A DNA stretch of 64,000 nt from Roseateles aquatilis (GCF_002205645.1 NZ_NIOF01000001.1:620001-684000); one strand, 5' to 3'. Numbered from the stretch's first letter, positions 40,119-49,531 are shown. Numbers and translations: made by a program. The notes: a model not told the origin generated them from the letters alone.

Positions 40119-40856
40119 TCAGCCCATGTGCAGGCCGCCGTTGCAGCTGAAGTCCGCGCCGGTGGTGAAGCCGGAATGGTCACCCGCCAGCCAGCCCACG
40201 ATGGAGGCGATCTCCTCGGGCTGGCCGAGGCGTCGCACGGGGATGCCGGCGATGATCTTCTCCAGCACGTCGGGCCGCACGGCCTTGACCATGTCGGTGC
40301 CGATGTAGCCCGGGCTGACGGTGTTCACGGTCACGCCCTTGTGCGCCAGTTCCTGCGCCAGCGCCATCGTGAAGCCGTGCATGCCGGCCTTGGCCGCCGA
40401 GTAGTTGGTCTGCCCCGCCTGGCCCTTCTCGCCGTTGACCGACGAGATGTTGATCACCCGCCCCCAGCCCTTGTCCACCATGCCCGGCACCACCTGCTTG
40501 GTGACGTTGAACATGCTGGTCAGGTTGGTGCTGATGACGGCGTCCCACTCGTCGCGCGTCATCTTCAGGAACATGCGGTCCTTGGTGATGCCGGCGTTGT
40601 TGACGAGGACGTCGATCGGGCCGTGCTCGGAGATCGACTTGTCGAACGCGGCCACGGTGGAGTCCCATTCCGCGACGTTGCCGACCGACGCGTAAAAGGT
40701 GTAGCCCTGCTCGGACTGTTCGGCCAGCCATTTGGCGTGGTCGCGGCTCGGACCGCAACCGGCGATGACCTTGAAACCTTCCTTGTGGAGGCGCTGGCAG
40801 ATGGCGGTACCGATGCCGCCCATGCCTCCGGTGACGTATGCAACTTTCTGAGTCAT
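40119..40856 (-). CDS. phaB: Acetoacetyl-CoA reductase (NADPH)
   Basis: 245 residues from the ATG at 40856, with a strong AGGAGG site ten bases upstream. A short-chain dehydrogenase with TGGMGGIGTAICQ (cofactor loop), NNAGITKD, the catalytic Ser in NISSVNGEKGQAG, and YSAAKAG (Tyr-x-x-x-Lys). The match to the PhaB signature (MTQKVAYVTGGMGGIG, VNTVSPGYIGTDMV) is very close. It reduces acetoacetyl-CoA to (R)-3-hydroxybutyryl-CoA for polyhydroxybutyrate. It is the third gene of phaC-phaA-phaB and is followed by a strong terminator. Confidence 0.96.
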   Translation of the reverse strand: MTQKVAYVTGGMGGIGTAICQRLHKEGFKVIAGCGPSRDHAKWLAEQSEQGYTFYASVGNVAEWDSTVAAFDKSISEHGPIDVLVNNAGITKDRMFLKMTRDEWDAVISTNLTSMFNVTKQVVPGMVDKGWGRVINISSVNGEKGQAGQTNYSAAKAGMHGFTMALAQELAHKGVTVNTVSPGYIGTDMVKAVRPDVLEKIIAGIPVRRLGQPEEIASIVGWLAGDHSGFTTGADFSCNGGLHMG

Positions 40857-40944
40857 TTTGCTTGCCTCCTGTCGGGCTCCCCGGGTCGCCGCGCCCGCGT
40901 CCGGAGAGCCTGGAATGTGACCACCTATCGACGCGATGAAATCC

Positions 40945-42132
40945 TCAGCGCTCGACGCAGAGCGCCACGCCCATGCCGCCGCCGATGCACAGGCTGGCGA
41001 TGCCCTTCTTGGCATCGCGCTTGATCATCTCGTGCAGCAGCGTGACCAGGATGCGGGCGCCGGACGCGCCGATCGGATGGCCCAGCGCGATCGCGCCGCC
41101 GTTGACGTTGACCTTGTTCAGATCCCAGCCCATCTCCTGATGCACCGCGCAGGCCTGCGCGGCGAAGGCCTCGTTGATCTCGAGCAGGTCCAGATCCTTG
41201 GGCTGCCAGCCGGCGCGCGCCAGCGCCTTCCTCGACGCGGGCACCGGGCCCATGCCCATGGTCTTGGGATCGACGCCGGCGCTCGCGTAGGACGCGATGC
41301 GCGCCAGCGGCGTCAGGCCCAGCGACCTGGCCTTGGCGTCGGTCATCAGCACCAGGCCGGCGGCGCCGTCGTTCAGGCCGGAGGCGTTGCCCGCGGTCAC
41401 CGAGCCGGCCTTGTCGAAGGCGGGCTTCAGGCCGGACAGCGCCTCGGCATTGGTCTTGCGGTTGATGAACTCGTCGGCGGAGAAGACGATCGGATCGCCC
41501 TTCTTCTGCGGGATCGTGACCGGCACGATCTCGGCGGTGAAGCGGCCCGCGTCCTGCGCGGCGGCGGCCTTCTGCTGGCTGGCCAGCGCCAGCTCGTCCT
41601 GCTGCGCGCGGTTGATGTGGTGCTCCTTGGCCACGTTCTCGGCGGTGATGCCCATGTGGTACTGGTTGTACACGTCCCACAGGCCGTCCACGATCATCGT
41701 GTCGATCAGCTTCCAGTCGCCCATGCGCTGGCCGTCGCGCGAGCCCGGCAGCACGTGCGGGGACAGGCTCATGCTCTCCTGGCCTCCGGCGATGATGATG
41801 TCGGAGTCCCCGTCGCGGATCGCCTGCGCGGCCAGCATGACCGCCTTCAGGCCGGAACCGCAGACCTTGTTGATGGTCATGCCGGGCACGCTGACCGGCA
41901 GGCCCGCCTTGATGACGGCCTGGCGCGCCGGGTTCTGGCCGACGCCGGCCGTCAGCACCTGGCCCAGGATGACTTCGTTGATCTGGTCCGCCTGCAGCCC
42001 GCTGCGACGCAGCAGCTCCTGGATGACCAGCGCGCCCAGCTCGCTGGCCGGCGTCTTGGACAGCGTGCCTCCGAACTTGCCGATCGGCGTGCGCGCGGCT
42101 GCGACGATGACGATGTCTTGCGGTGAACTCAT
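40945..42132 (-). CDS. phaA: Acetyl-CoA acetyltransferase (beta-ketothiolase)
   Basis: 395 residues from the ATG at 42132 (AGAGGAG site). The open frame continues upstream into phaC antisense sequence but is not coding there. Catalytic residues are in place: the nucleophile Cys in [12 protein letters not shown], the His in [19 protein letters not shown], and the second Cys in [13 protein letters not shown]. It condenses two acetyl-CoA to acetoacetyl-CoA. As the middle gene of phaCAB it feeds PhaB and PhaC. The pyruvate dehydrogenase genes that make its substrate lie about 10 kb away. Confidence 0.96.
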   Translation of the reverse strand: MSSPQDIVIVAAARTPIGKFGGTLSKTPASELGALVIQELLRRSGLQADQINEVILGQVLTAGVGQNPARQAVIKAGLPVSVPGMTINKVCGSGLKAVMLAAQAIRDGDSDIIIAGGQESMSLSPHVLPGSRDGQRMGDWKLIDTMIVDGLWDVYNQYHMGITAENVAKEHHINRAQQDELALASQQKAAAAQDAGRFTAEIVPVTIPQKKGDPIVFSADEFINRKTNAEALSGLKPAFDKAGSVTAGNASGLNDGAAGLVLMTDAKARSLGLTPLARIASYASAGVDPKTMGMGPVPASRKALARAGWQPKDLDLLEINEAFAAQACAVHQEMGWDLNKVNVNGGAIALGHPIGASGARILVTLLHEMIKRDAKKGIASLCIGGGMGVALCVER

Positions 42133-42254
42133 GACTCGCTCCTCTAGGGGTTTCGGTACTGCTGCAACAGCGGGAATGAAATCGGTCTCTGTCTGTCGTG
42201 GGCCGGCGTTGGCGGTCGAATGACGCGAGGTCGGTCGAGGGCTTGGCCGGCGCC

Positions 42255-44000
42255 TCAGGCGCGTTGTTTCACATATCGACCGGGCGCCGGCTCGACGGCC
42301 CGGTGCTCGCGGTTGCCCGGCGCGCGCGGAGCCGCCTTCAGCGGACCCGCGTGGCCGGCCAGCCACTGCGACCAGTCGGGCCACCAGCTGCCGGGGTGCT
42401 CGGCGGCGGTGGTCAGCCATTGCTGGGAATCGGCCGGCAGCGCGGCGCCCTTCCCGATCCAATGGCTGCGTTTCTTCTTCTCCGGCGGATTGATCACACC
42501 GGCGATGTGGCCGGACGCACCCAGCACGAAACGCTTCTTGCCGCTGAACACCTGCGTGCTGCGGTAGGCGGCGTCCCAGGGCACGATGTGGTCCTCGCGC
42601 GAGCCGTAGATGTAGACCGGCGCCTTGATCGCGCCCAGGTCCACCGACTCGCCGCAGACGGTCAGGCGGCCGGGGACCTTGAGGTCGTTCTGCAGGTAGG
42701 TGTGGCGCAGGTACCAGCAGTACATCGGCCCCGGCAGATGCGTCGCGTCGCCGTTCCAGTACAGCAGGTCGAACGCGGGCGGCGCGTCGCCCTTCAGGTA
42801 GTTGCCGACCACATAGTTCCAGACCAGGTCGTTCGGGCGCAGGAAGCTGAAGGTGGTGGCGAGCTCCTGGCCATGCAGCAGGCCGGGGCCGCCGTTGGCC
42901 TGCGCGCCGATGGTCACCTCGCGCAGGCGCACCGACGGCTCGTCGACAAACAGGTCCAGCACGCCGTTGCTGCTGAAGTCGATCAGCGTGGTGAGCAGCG
43001 TGACGCTCGCGGCCGGATGCTCGCCGCGCGCCGCCAGCACCGCCAGCGCCGTCGACAGGATCGTGCCGCCGACGCAGAAGCCCAGCGTGTTGATCGTGTC
43101 GGCCCCGGTGATCTCGCGCGCGACCTCGATGGCCTTGATGGCGGCCTGGCCGATGTAGTCGTCCCAGGTCCAGTGCACGCAGCTCGCGTCGGGGTTGCGC
43201 CAGCTCACCACGAAGGTGCGGTGGCCCTGAGCGACCGCGTAGCGGATCAGCGAGTTCTCCGGCTGCAGGTCGAGGATGTAGTACTTGTTGATGCAGGGCG
43301 GCACCATCAGCAGCGGTCGCGCATGCACCTTGGCGGTGAGCGGCTTGTACTCGAGCAGCTGGAAGAATTCGTTCTCGAAGACGACGTCGCCCGCGGTCGT
43401 CGCGACATTGCGGCCGACCTCGAAGGCGGTCTCGTCGGTCTGCGAGACGTGGCCGCGCTGCGCGTCGGCGATCAGCAACTGCACGCCGCGGGCGATGCTC
43501 TCGCCCTGCGTGCTCAGCGCGCGCTGCTGGGCCTCGGGATTCAGCGCCAGGAAATTGCTGGGCGAGGCCGCGTCGATGAATTGCTGGACCGCGAAACGCA
43601 CGCGCGCCCGCGATTTCTCGTCCCCCTGCACCTGCTCGGCCATCTGCTGCAGCGTGCGCGCGTTCAGCAGGTAGAGCTGCGCGGTGAAATGCGCCAGCCG
43701 GTTGTCGTTCCACGACGCATCGGCGAAGCGGCGATCCTTCAACGGCGCGGGCGCCGCATGGGCGCCGTGCTCGTGGGACTCGGCGATCGCGGTGTTCCAG
43801 AGCCGGCCCGCCTGCTGCAGGTAATCGGACTGCAACTGCGACCACGCCTCGGGCGCGATCTGCATCGCCTGCAATTGCCGCAGCGCATCGCCGAAGCCCT
43901 GCGTCAACCCCGCCGCGGCCTGCCTGGCCTGGTTGGTCAGATGCTCGAAATCATGGAATCCAGAACCGGCGGTGCCGGCGGTGGCGTTGTTCGCGCTCAT
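42255..44000 (-). CDS. phaC: Class I polyhydroxyalkanoate synthase
   Basis: 581 residues from the ATG at 44000 (GAGGAG site). It polymerises (R)-3-hydroxyacyl-CoA into storage granules. The lipase-like box GFCVGG carries the catalytic Cys309. The catalytic Asp is in [12 protein letters not shown] and the His in [13 protein letters not shown]. The N-terminal region has the class I signature [25 protein letters not shown]. It is the first gene of phaC-phaA-phaB, and its promoter must lie in the 176-base gap shared with the small membrane protein gene at 44177. Confidence 0.96.
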   Translation of the reverse strand: MSANNATAGTAGSGFHDFEHLTNQARQAAAGLTQGFGDALRQLQAMQIAPEAWSQLQSDYLQQAGRLWNTAIAESHEHGAHAAPAPLKDRRFADASWNDNRLAHFTAQLYLLNARTLQQMAEQVQGDEKSRARVRFAVQQFIDAASPSNFLALNPEAQQRALSTQGESIARGVQLLIADAQRGHVSQTDETAFEVGRNVATTAGDVVFENEFFQLLEYKPLTAKVHARPLLMVPPCINKYYILDLQPENSLIRYAVAQGHRTFVVSWRNPDASCVHWTWDDYIGQAAIKAIEVAREITGADTINTLGFCVGGTILSTALAVLAARGEHPAASVTLLTTLIDFSSNGVLDLFVDEPSVRLREVTIGAQANGGPGLLHGQELATTFSFLRPNDLVWNYVVGNYLKGDAPPAFDLLYWNGDATHLPGPMYCWYLRHTYLQNDLKVPGRLTVCGESVDLGAIKAPVYIYGSREDHIVPWDAAYRSTQVFSGKKRFVLGASGHIAGVINPPEKKKRSHWIGKGAALPADSQQWLTTAAEHPGSWWPDWSQWLAGHAGPLKAAPRAPGNREHRAVEPAPGRYVKQRA

Positions 44001-44176
44001 GTGTCTCCTCGATCGGGCCTGAGCAAGAAGCTTGCCACAACGGATCGAGGGATCCACCGGACAGGCTTCGCATATGCTCAAGCGCTTTGTAGCCCGTTCA
44101 GCTTACCCCCGCGTGACGCTCGCGTCTCGATGCTCGGTGGATTTTGGGGCTCTCGCTTACCCGTCCTTGATGCCGC

Positions 44177-44521
44177 ATGTACCTCGTTCCGATCGCATGG
44201 ATGTATGTCGTGCTGATGATGGCCCTGGCCGAAGCCTTCAGCACGCAGGGCACGGTGCTCGGCGCGATCGTCACGTTCGTGCTGTACGGGCTGCTGCCGC
44301 TCTCCATCGTGATGTACCTGATGGGGACGCCTCGCCGCCGCGCGGCCAGGAGGAAGGCCGAAGCCGAGGAAGCCGCCGCGGCCGCCTTGAACGCGGCCCC
44401 GGTCGCGGATTCGGGCTCGGGCTCGGGCTCGTCCCCACCTTCAGCGCAACCGGATGACGGCGGCCATGCGCCCGCTGCGCAAGCCGTCGACGCGCTCGTG
44501 ACGGAACGAAAAGTACCGTGA
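44177..44521 (+). CDS. Small two-helix membrane protein of unknown function
   Basis: 114 residues. Two hydrophobic helices (about 3-21 and 27-49, ending YLMGTPRRRAARR) are followed by a charged, Ala/Ser/Gly-rich tail with an SGSGSGS stretch. I recall similar short proteins beginning MYLVPIAWMYVVLMMA in related Burkholderiales, but no function is known to me. The last 81 bases overlap the 3' end of pgeF on the other strand, where pgeF is the conserved partner, so the tail is probably free to vary. It is divergent from phaC. Confidence 0.7.
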   Translation: MYLVPIAWMYVVLMMALAEAFSTQGTVLGAIVTFVLYGLLPLSIVMYLMGTPRRRAARRKAEAEEAAAAALNAAPVADSGSGSGSSPPSAQPDDGGHAPAAQAVDALVTERKVP

Positions 44522-45280
44522 CGGCTCGCTGAGCGTGCACCCGCCGCCGCCGCGAATCTCGACCAATCCCAGCGGCGCCAGTCGCCGCCGAGCCAGGCCG
44601 TGGAGGTCGGCCAACCAGCGCGGCTCGCCCGACGCGTTGGGCTGGAAGCGAAACAGCGGCTGGTCGTGATGCAGCGGCGCCACGCCGAAGGCGTCGAGCA
44701 CGTCCGCGCCGACCTCGAATCGATCAGGCCCGATGCAGGCGCCCATCCAGGCCTGGATGGGGCCGTCGCCGCCGGCTTCCCGCATCGCGGCGACGGTGTT
44801 CTCCAGGACGCCCCCGGCCAGCCCGCGCCAGCCCGCATGCGCGGCGCCGACGACACCCGATCCGGCAAACAGCACCGGCAGGCAATCCGCCACCATCACC
44901 GCGCAGGCGAGCGCGGGATCGGTGCTGATGCTCGCGTCGGCGGGCTCGGGATCGGCGCCGGGCAGCGCGTGCTCGGGTCGCAGACGCAGCACGGCCGTTC
45001 CGTGCACCTGCTTCAGGAACACCGGCACCCCGCCGATGGCCATCGCCACCCGATGCCGGTTCCGCGCCACGTTCGCCGGATCGTCGCCGACCGAGCGGCC
45101 AAGGTTCATGCTGGCCAGCCCTGCCAGCGCCGCACCGTCGCCGTCATCGGCGACTGTCCCGCTGACGCCGCCGGCACGGGTGGTCATGAACGCGTCGACC
45201 TGGGGGGCGTGCCAATCGGGCCGCAGCCAGTCCAGATGCGGCGTGGCCTGGAAGTCCTCGCTCGACGCCTCACTCCGCAT
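44441..45280 (-). CDS. pgeF: Peptidoglycan editing factor PgeF (YfiH / DUF152 family)
   Basis: 279 residues from the ATG at 45280, which overlaps the maiA stop region by 11 bases; an ATG at 45316 lies inside maiA. Family motifs are complete: QVHGTAV (metal His), ADCLPVLFA (Cys), HAGWRGLAGG (His), GACIGPDRFEV, and the C-terminal RSGRMAAVI. Proteins of this family were called polyphenol oxidases, but in E. coli YfiH is a purine-nucleoside/cell-wall editing enzyme that removes UDP-MurNAc-Ser errors. It lies directly downstream of maiA, probably on the same transcript. Confidence 0.92.
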   Translation of the reverse strand: MRSEASSEDFQATPHLDWLRPDWHAPQVDAFMTTRAGGVSGTVADDGDGAALAGLASMNLGRSVGDDPANVARNRHRVAMAIGGVPVFLKQVHGTAVLRLRPEHALPGADPEPADASISTDPALACAVMVADCLPVLFAGSGVVGAAHAGWRGLAGGVLENTVAAMREAGGDGPIQAWMGACIGPDRFEVGADVLDAFGVAPLHHDQPLFRFQPNASGEPRWLADLHGLARRRLAPLGLVEIRGGGGCTLSEPSRYFSFRHERVDGLRSGRMAAVIRLR

Positions 45281-45908
45281 CGGGACAGGCGCTGGGCTGG
45301 GTCTGGCTGAAGGCATCGAGCGTCATGCAGTGCTCATGGATACGCATGACGGTCGGCACGTGGTCCAGCCGGCAATCGAAGCGCTGCGCGTTGAAGATCT
45401 GCGGCACGAGCACGCAGTCCGCCATCGTCGGCGTGTCGCCGAAGCAGCACAGGCCCGATCGACGCTCCGTCTGCAGGCGTTGCTCGACCACCGCCAGGCC
45501 GCTCTCGACCCAGTGCTGGTACCAACGGGTCTTGTTGTCGTCGCTGACACCGAGGTCCTTGACCAGGTAGCGCAACACGCGCAGGTTGTTGAGCGGATGG
45601 ACCTCGCAGGCGATGTCCTGGGACAGCGCGCGGATGTAGGCGCGGCAGAGGGCATCGCCGGGCAGCAGCGGGGGTTCGGGATGCACCTCGTCGAGGTACT
45701 CGATGATGGCCATCGACTGCGTGACCACCGCGTCGCCATCCTTCAACAAGGGCACGAGGCGCGAGGCGGACACGGCGGCGTACGACTCGTTGAACTGCTC
45801 GTTCCTGGCGAGATGGACGGACTTGTAGTCGAAGTCCAGGCCCTTGAGCGCCAGCGCGATGCGCACGCGATACGAGGCCGACGAACGGAAATAGTTGTAG
45901 AGCTCCAT
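45270..45908 (-). CDS. maiA: Maleylacetoacetate isomerase (zeta-class GST)
   Basis: 212 residues from the ATG at 45908 (a GTG six codons earlier is possible). The zeta-GST signature SSASYRVRIALALKG is at the N-terminus, where SSxSxRVRIAL binds glutathione. DGDAVVTQSMAIIEYLDE gives the thioredoxin-fold glutathione contact, and the helical domain contains CEVHPLNNLRVL. It isomerises maleylacetoacetate to fumarylacetoacetate and so closes the gap between HmgA and fumarylacetoacetase, whose genes lie 25 kb away. Here it is paired with pgeF, so it is under separate control from the rest of the pathway. Confidence 0.93.
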   Translation of the reverse strand: MELYNYFRSSASYRVRIALALKGLDFDYKSVHLARNEQFNESYAAVSASRLVPLLKDGDAVVTQSMAIIEYLDEVHPEPPLLPGDALCRAYIRALSQDIACEVHPLNNLRVLRYLVKDLGVSDDNKTRWYQHWVESGLAVVEQRLQTERRSGLCCFGDTPTMADCVLVPQIFNAQRFDCRLDHVPTVMRIHEHCMTLDAFSQTQPSACPDAE

Positions 45909-45949
45909 GGCCGACGATGATGCCACGCGAGGCCGCTACACTGCGCCCC

Positions 45950-46498
45950 ATGTTCCAAGCCCGGCGCTATCAACATTGCTCCACCTGCGGCGGCCAGATC
46001 GAATACCGCATCCCGGCTGACGACAACCGGGAACGCGCCACCTGCACCGTGTGCGGGGCGATCCACTACGAGAACCCGCTGAACGTCGTCGGCACGCTGC
46101 CGATCTACGGCGAGCAGGTGCTGCTGTGCAAGCGCGCGATCGAGCCGCGGCTCGGCAAGTGGACGCTGCCGGCGGGTTTCATGGAGCTCGGCGAGACCAT
46201 CGCCGAAGGCGCGAAACGCGAAACCGACGAGGAAGCCGGCGCGCAGATCGAGCTGCAGGAGCTGTACTGCGTGATGAACGTGGTGCGCGTCGGCCAGGTC
46301 CATCTGTTCCACCGCGCCAGGCTGCTGAGCCCGGTGTTCGATCCCGGCCCGGAGACGCTGGAAGCGAAGCTGTTCCACGAGCATGAGGTGCCATGGGATG
46401 AGCTGGCCTTCCACACCGTTCGCGAAACGCTGCAGCGCTTCTTCGAGGATCGTCGCGGTGGCAACGGCTATCCGTTGCACGTGGCGGATATCGCCTGA
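45950..46498 (+). CDS. NUDIX hydrolase with N-terminal zinc ribbon
   Basis: 182 residues from the ATG at 45950. A Cys4-type zinc ribbon (CSTCGG and CTVCGAIHY, about 8-37) is followed by the NUDIX domain, whose box reads GFMELGETIAEGAKRETDEEAG with all the acidic residues in place. Many members with this ribbon hydrolyse NADH, FAD or ADP-ribose; the conserved YENPLNVVGTLP just before the domain is shared with that group. It is divergent from maiA with a 41-base gap, leaving very little room for separate promoters. Confidence 0.9.
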   Translation: MFQARRYQHCSTCGGQIEYRIPADDNRERATCTVCGAIHYENPLNVVGTLPIYGEQVLLCKRAIEPRLGKWTLPAGFMELGETIAEGAKRETDEEAGAQIELQELYCVMNVVRVGQVHLFHRARLLSPVFDPGPETLEAKLFHEHEVPWDELAFHTVRETLQRFFEDRRGGNGYPLHVADIA

Positions 46499-46509
46499 TC
46501 GTTCAACGA

Positions 46510-46881
46510 TCAGGACCATCGGGGACGCTCCCGCGACGAGGGACTCTGGACCAGTCGTTCGTCGAACGTGGCCACGGCCTCCTCGTGTGGCACGACGTCA
46601 CCCCGAAGCGCCGCCTTCACACCGTTGTCCTCTTGGCGCGCTATGAGCACCTCATGCAAGGTCACGTCCGGCTCTTCGGGATCGGTGCGCTCGACCCAGC
46701 GCTTGACGAGATGCTCGACCAGCTCGTTCATGTCGACGCTGATGCGACTGGCCAGCGCTTCGACGCGGGCCTTGAGTCGCTCGTCGATCTGGACGTGGAA
46801 ATCCGTGCGCGGCTGGGCCTCCACGGCCGCGTCAGCGCACACGGTGTTCTGCGCCAACACCTGATTTCGAACTCGCATCAT
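46510..46881 (-). CDS. Antitoxin-like protein B, second paralogue in a three-gene toxin-antitoxin unit
   Basis: 123 residues. A ribbon-helix-helix-like N-terminal part (FHVQIDERLKARVEALASRI) is followed by an acidic helical segment and the block ALRGDVVPHEE. It is clearly paralogous to the protein at 47162-47494: over 84 gap-free positions about 40 are identical by hand count. The ATG at 46881 overlaps the toxin stop (ATGA), so it is translationally coupled downstream of the toxin. An antitoxin normally comes before or after the toxin, not on both sides. The N-terminal 26 residues are unique to this copy. Its function is inferred only from the linked toxin. Confidence 0.75.
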   Translation of the reverse strand: MMRVRNQVLAQNTVCADAAVEAQPRTDFHVQIDERLKARVEALASRISVDMNELVEHLVKRWVERTDPEEPDVTLHEVLIARQEDNGVKAALRGDVVPHEEAVATFDERLVQSPSSRERPRWS

Positions 46882-47165
46882 TGCTCACCGGCGCCATGCG
46901 GCCGGAGTTGCGACGTGTGCCAGAACGACATGACCAGAATCGCCGCCTTGGCGATCACATAGTGAATCACGTAGTTCTCCTGAACGCCCTTCTCTCGCCG
47001 GCCGCGCTTGATCGCCTTGCCCAGGAAGGGAAACTGCTCCAACAGCCGTGACTGCTTCAGGCAGTCGCGCAACAGCACTTCCGCAGCGCGCGGGTTGCGG
47101 GCCGCGACGTACTCGTACTGATGTTGAAGTTGGGCAAGGGCTCGGCGGGTCCACGCGACCCTCAC
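46878..47165 (-). CDS. RelE/ParE superfamily toxin
   Basis: 95 residues from the GTG at 47165, which overlaps the stop of antitoxin-like gene A (GTGA). The ParE/RelE pattern is present: WTRRALAQLQHQYEYVAARN at the N-terminus, FPFLGKAIKRGRREKGVQEN in the middle, YVIHYVIAKAAILVMSFWHTSQ at the C-terminal strand. Family toxins inhibit DNA gyrase (ParE) or cleave mRNA on the ribosome (RelE); the sequence alone does not decide, though the motif layout favours ParE. It is flanked on both sides, in the same direction and with four-base overlaps, by two paralogous antitoxin-like genes. Confidence 0.85.
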   Translation of the reverse strand: MRVAWTRRALAQLQHQYEYVAARNPRAAEVLLRDCLKQSRLLEQFPFLGKAIKRGRREKGVQENYVIHYVIAKAAILVMSFWHTSQLRPHGAGEQ

Positions 47166-47494
47166 CGTTTCAGCCCCTGACGCTGTCGCGCATCCGTCAG
47201 CATGGCGTTGAAGGCGGCATCGAACTCGTCTTGCGGGACGAGATCGCCACGGAGCGCCTCCTTCATGGCCTGATCGTGCCGGAGTTCCAGCAGAGCCTCG
47301 GCTTCACTGACATCGGGGCTGTCGGGGGCCACCCTCAACAACCAGTCTTCGATCAAGCTCGACACCAACTCGTCGACGCCCACATGGATCCGCTGCGCGA
47401 TCGTCTCGATGCGCGCCTTGAGCTGCTCATCGATCTGGACGTTGAAGTTGGCGAGAGGCATGTAGGGTTCGATGGACTGAAAGACCGCGACCAT
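47162..47494 (-). CDS. Antitoxin-like protein A, first gene of the three-gene unit
   Basis: 110 residues from the ATG at 47494; Met12 is an alternative start that would begin at the conserved part. FNVQIDEQLKARIETIAQRI looks like a ribbon-helix-helix DNA-binding unit, followed by an acidic helical tail with ALRGDLVPQDEFDAAF, a typical toxin-binding form. It overlaps the toxin gene by four bases and is paralogous to protein B at 46510-46881. As the promoter-proximal gene it is the likely cognate antitoxin and autorepressor; this is inference. Confidence 0.78.
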   Translation of the reverse strand: MVAVFQSIEPYMPLANFNVQIDEQLKARIETIAQRIHVGVDELVSSLIEDWLLRVAPDSPDVSEAEALLELRHDQAMKEALRGDLVPQDEFDAAFNAMLTDARQRQGLKR

Positions 47495-47602
47495 TCTGCA
47501 CCTGCTCTTTCAACAACAAGAGGAAGGCGCGAATTCTGAGAGCTTCCGGGCGCATTGCAAGAGTGCTGAACGGCCCTCAAGCGTTGCACCGACTTCAACG
47601 AG

Positions 47603-49531
47603 TCAGGGCTTGATGCCCTGCGCCGATGCCCACGGCCCGGTGATCCCGTCGAGCTCGCAGTCCCACAACGCCTGCGCGTCGAGCGCATCGGTGACGCCTT
47701 CGGCGTACACCTTCAGCGCCAGGCTGCGCAGCATCACGACCAGGCTGCGCACGAACGCCGCGCGGCTAACGTCAGCCGACACCCCGGATACCACGGCGCT
47801 GTCGAGCTTCACGTAGTCCAGGCCCGCCTGGAAAAGACGATCAATTTGAGCCAGTCCCGCACCGGCGTGCTCCAGCCCCAACTGCACCCCGAGCGGACGC
47901 AGTTGCCGCCCCAGTTCCTGCAGCGCCTCGAAGTGCTGCACCGCCGCGGGCTCCGCGAGTTCGAGGCCGATCAGCCGCCGCACCGCCGCCGGCGCGGCCT
48001 GCACCAGCTCGCGCGCCCGGGCGATGAAGCTGCCGTCGTTCAGCGAGGCCGGCGCGACATTCACGCAGCGCGCGCGATGGTCCTGCTGCGAGGCCTGCAG
48101 CGCCAGCGCCAGGGCTTGCAGATCGGCCTCGGCGCTGAGCCGGTGGCGCAGCGCCAGCGGCAGCCAGCGCGCGGCCGGCTCGAAATCACCGACCGGATTC
48201 AGCTTCAACTGCAGCGGGCATTCCAGGTGCAGGACCTGGCGATCACGCCCGATCAGCGGGAACTCCAGCAGGCGGCTGCGCTGCTGTTGCAACGCGTCGG
48301 AAATCAAGGCGCGCCAGGCGCGTTCGCCCTGGGCGACTTCCTCCGAGGGCGGCGCCTCGCGCAACTCCAGCACCACGCCCTCGCCCAGCTCCGCGCGCGC
48401 CAGCGCCGCATCCGCCGCGGCGAACCACGCGCCCATCGGCTGATCGCGCATCAGCTCGACCGCGCCCATCGCGACGCCGACACCGGGGCCCAGGTTCTGC
48501 AGCCCGGCGCGCAAGGCCTCGGCCAGCGCGTGCGCGGTATCGCCGACGACGCCCGGCGCCGGCAGCCACAAGGCGAAGTCCGACCCGTTCAGGCGTCCCG
48601 CCAGACAACCCCGGACCTGCTCGGGATACACCCGCAAGGCCTGCGCGATCGCCATCAGCGCCTGGTCGGTCGCGCCGTGGCCCAACCGCTGATTCAGGCC
48701 CTGCAAGTCCTTCAGCCGAAGCAGCACCAGCCCCGCTCGCAGCGGCCCGTCGTCGCGCTCCAGCGCCGAGCTCAGCTCCGCCACGAACTGCCGACGATGC
48801 GACAGGCCCGTCAGCTCGTCGCACAGCAGTTGGTGATGCAGCGTGCGCAGCTGCTCGGCCTGCGCCTCGAACATCTGCCGGGTGCGCAGCACCATCGTGT
48901 TCATCGCGCTGGTGAGCTTGCGCATCTCCGGCACGCGTGGCTCCAGCACCGTCTCGAAACGTCCTTGCGACACGCCCTCGGCCTGCTGCACGGCGGTGTC
49001 CAGCGGCCGGCGCACCCGCGACAGCACCGCCGCCGCCGCCACGCCGGTCAGCACGCCCACCAGCAGCAGCCACGACGCGGTGCTCAGCGTCGAGCGCCAC
49101 AGCGCCTCGTGCACATACCCGGTCTGGCCGCGCAGCTCGACTTCGCCGATCGACTTCCAGCCGTCCGACACCTTGGCCACGCCCGGCGCCACGTCCAGCG
49201 GCAGCAAGGCCGCGAACCAACCCGGCGCGCGCGGCGCCTGCGGCGTTTCCAGATGACGCTCGAAGACCTGCGCGCCCTTGGCGTCGCGCCAACGCACGCT
49301 CTCGTACGCGCCCGCGTCGAACTGCGCCGAGATCAGCAGCGACATCAACTCCGCGTCGCCCTTCTGCTGCGACAGCGCCAGCGCCAGCGCGCTCGCGTTG
49401 TCGGCGTTCTTCAGTTGCGCCTGCGTCTGCAGCAGGTCGCGCAAGGACCAGGCGCTCACCGCGACGCCCCCCAGCGCCGAAGCCAGCACGGCGCCCAGGA
49501 CCAGGCACCAGATTTGTCTTATCAAGGACAT
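47603..49531 (-). CDS. lapD: LapD-like c-di-GMP receptor (degenerate GGDEF and EAL)
   Basis: 642 residues from the ATG at 49531. Membrane helices at about 5-27 and 152-170 enclose a periplasmic LapD_MoxY_N-type domain, followed by HAMP (171-225), GGDEF and EAL domains. Both catalytic signatures are broken: NGSDF at 315-319 in place of GGDEF, and ECP at 437-439 where EAL is expected. It should therefore bind c-di-GMP and signal across the membrane instead of making or breaking it. LapD sequesters the protease LapG when c-di-GMP is high, keeping surface adhesins attached. The lapG gene is directly upstream, 55 bases away. Confidence 0.88.
   Translation of the reverse strand: MSLIRQIWCLVLGAVLASALGGVAVSAWSLRDLLQTQAQLKNADNASALALALSQQKGDAELMSLLISAQFDAGAYESVRWRDAKGAQVFERHLETPQAPRAPGWFAALLPLDVAPGVAKVSDGWKSIGEVELRGQTGYVHEALWRSTLSTASWLLLVGVLTGVAAAAVLSRVRRPLDTAVQQAEGVSQGRFETVLEPRVPEMRKLTSAMNTMVLRTRQMFEAQAEQLRTLHHQLLCDELTGLSHRRQFVAELSSALERDDGPLRAGLVLLRLKDLQGLNQRLGHGATDQALMAIAQALRVYPEQVRGCLAGRLNGSDFALWLPAPGVVGDTAHALAEALRAGLQNLGPGVGVAMGAVELMRDQPMGAWFAAADAALARAELGEGVVLELREAPPSEEVAQGERAWRALISDALQQQRSRLLEFPLIGRDRQVLHLECPLQLKLNPVGDFEPAARWLPLALRHRLSAEADLQALALALQASQQDHRARCVNVAPASLNDGSFIARARELVQAAPAAVRRLIGLELAEPAAVQHFEALQELGRQLRPLGVQLGLEHAGAGLAQIDRLFQAGLDYVKLDSAVVSGVSADVSRAAFVRSLVVMLRSLALKVYAEGVTDALDAQALWDCELDGITGPWASAQGIKP

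Noticed and set aside
40945-43845. 966-codon frame that would fuse phaA to an upstream segment
   Set aside because: The upstream part is a shifted frame of phaC on the same strand; phaA has its own ATG at 42132 with a strong ribosome site.
46510-47494. HicAB or MazEF reading of the toxin-antitoxin unit
   Set aside because: The middle protein has RelE/ParE-like strands and basic residues, without the HicA GSHH pattern or the MazF start; the flanking proteins lack the HicB partial RNase fold.
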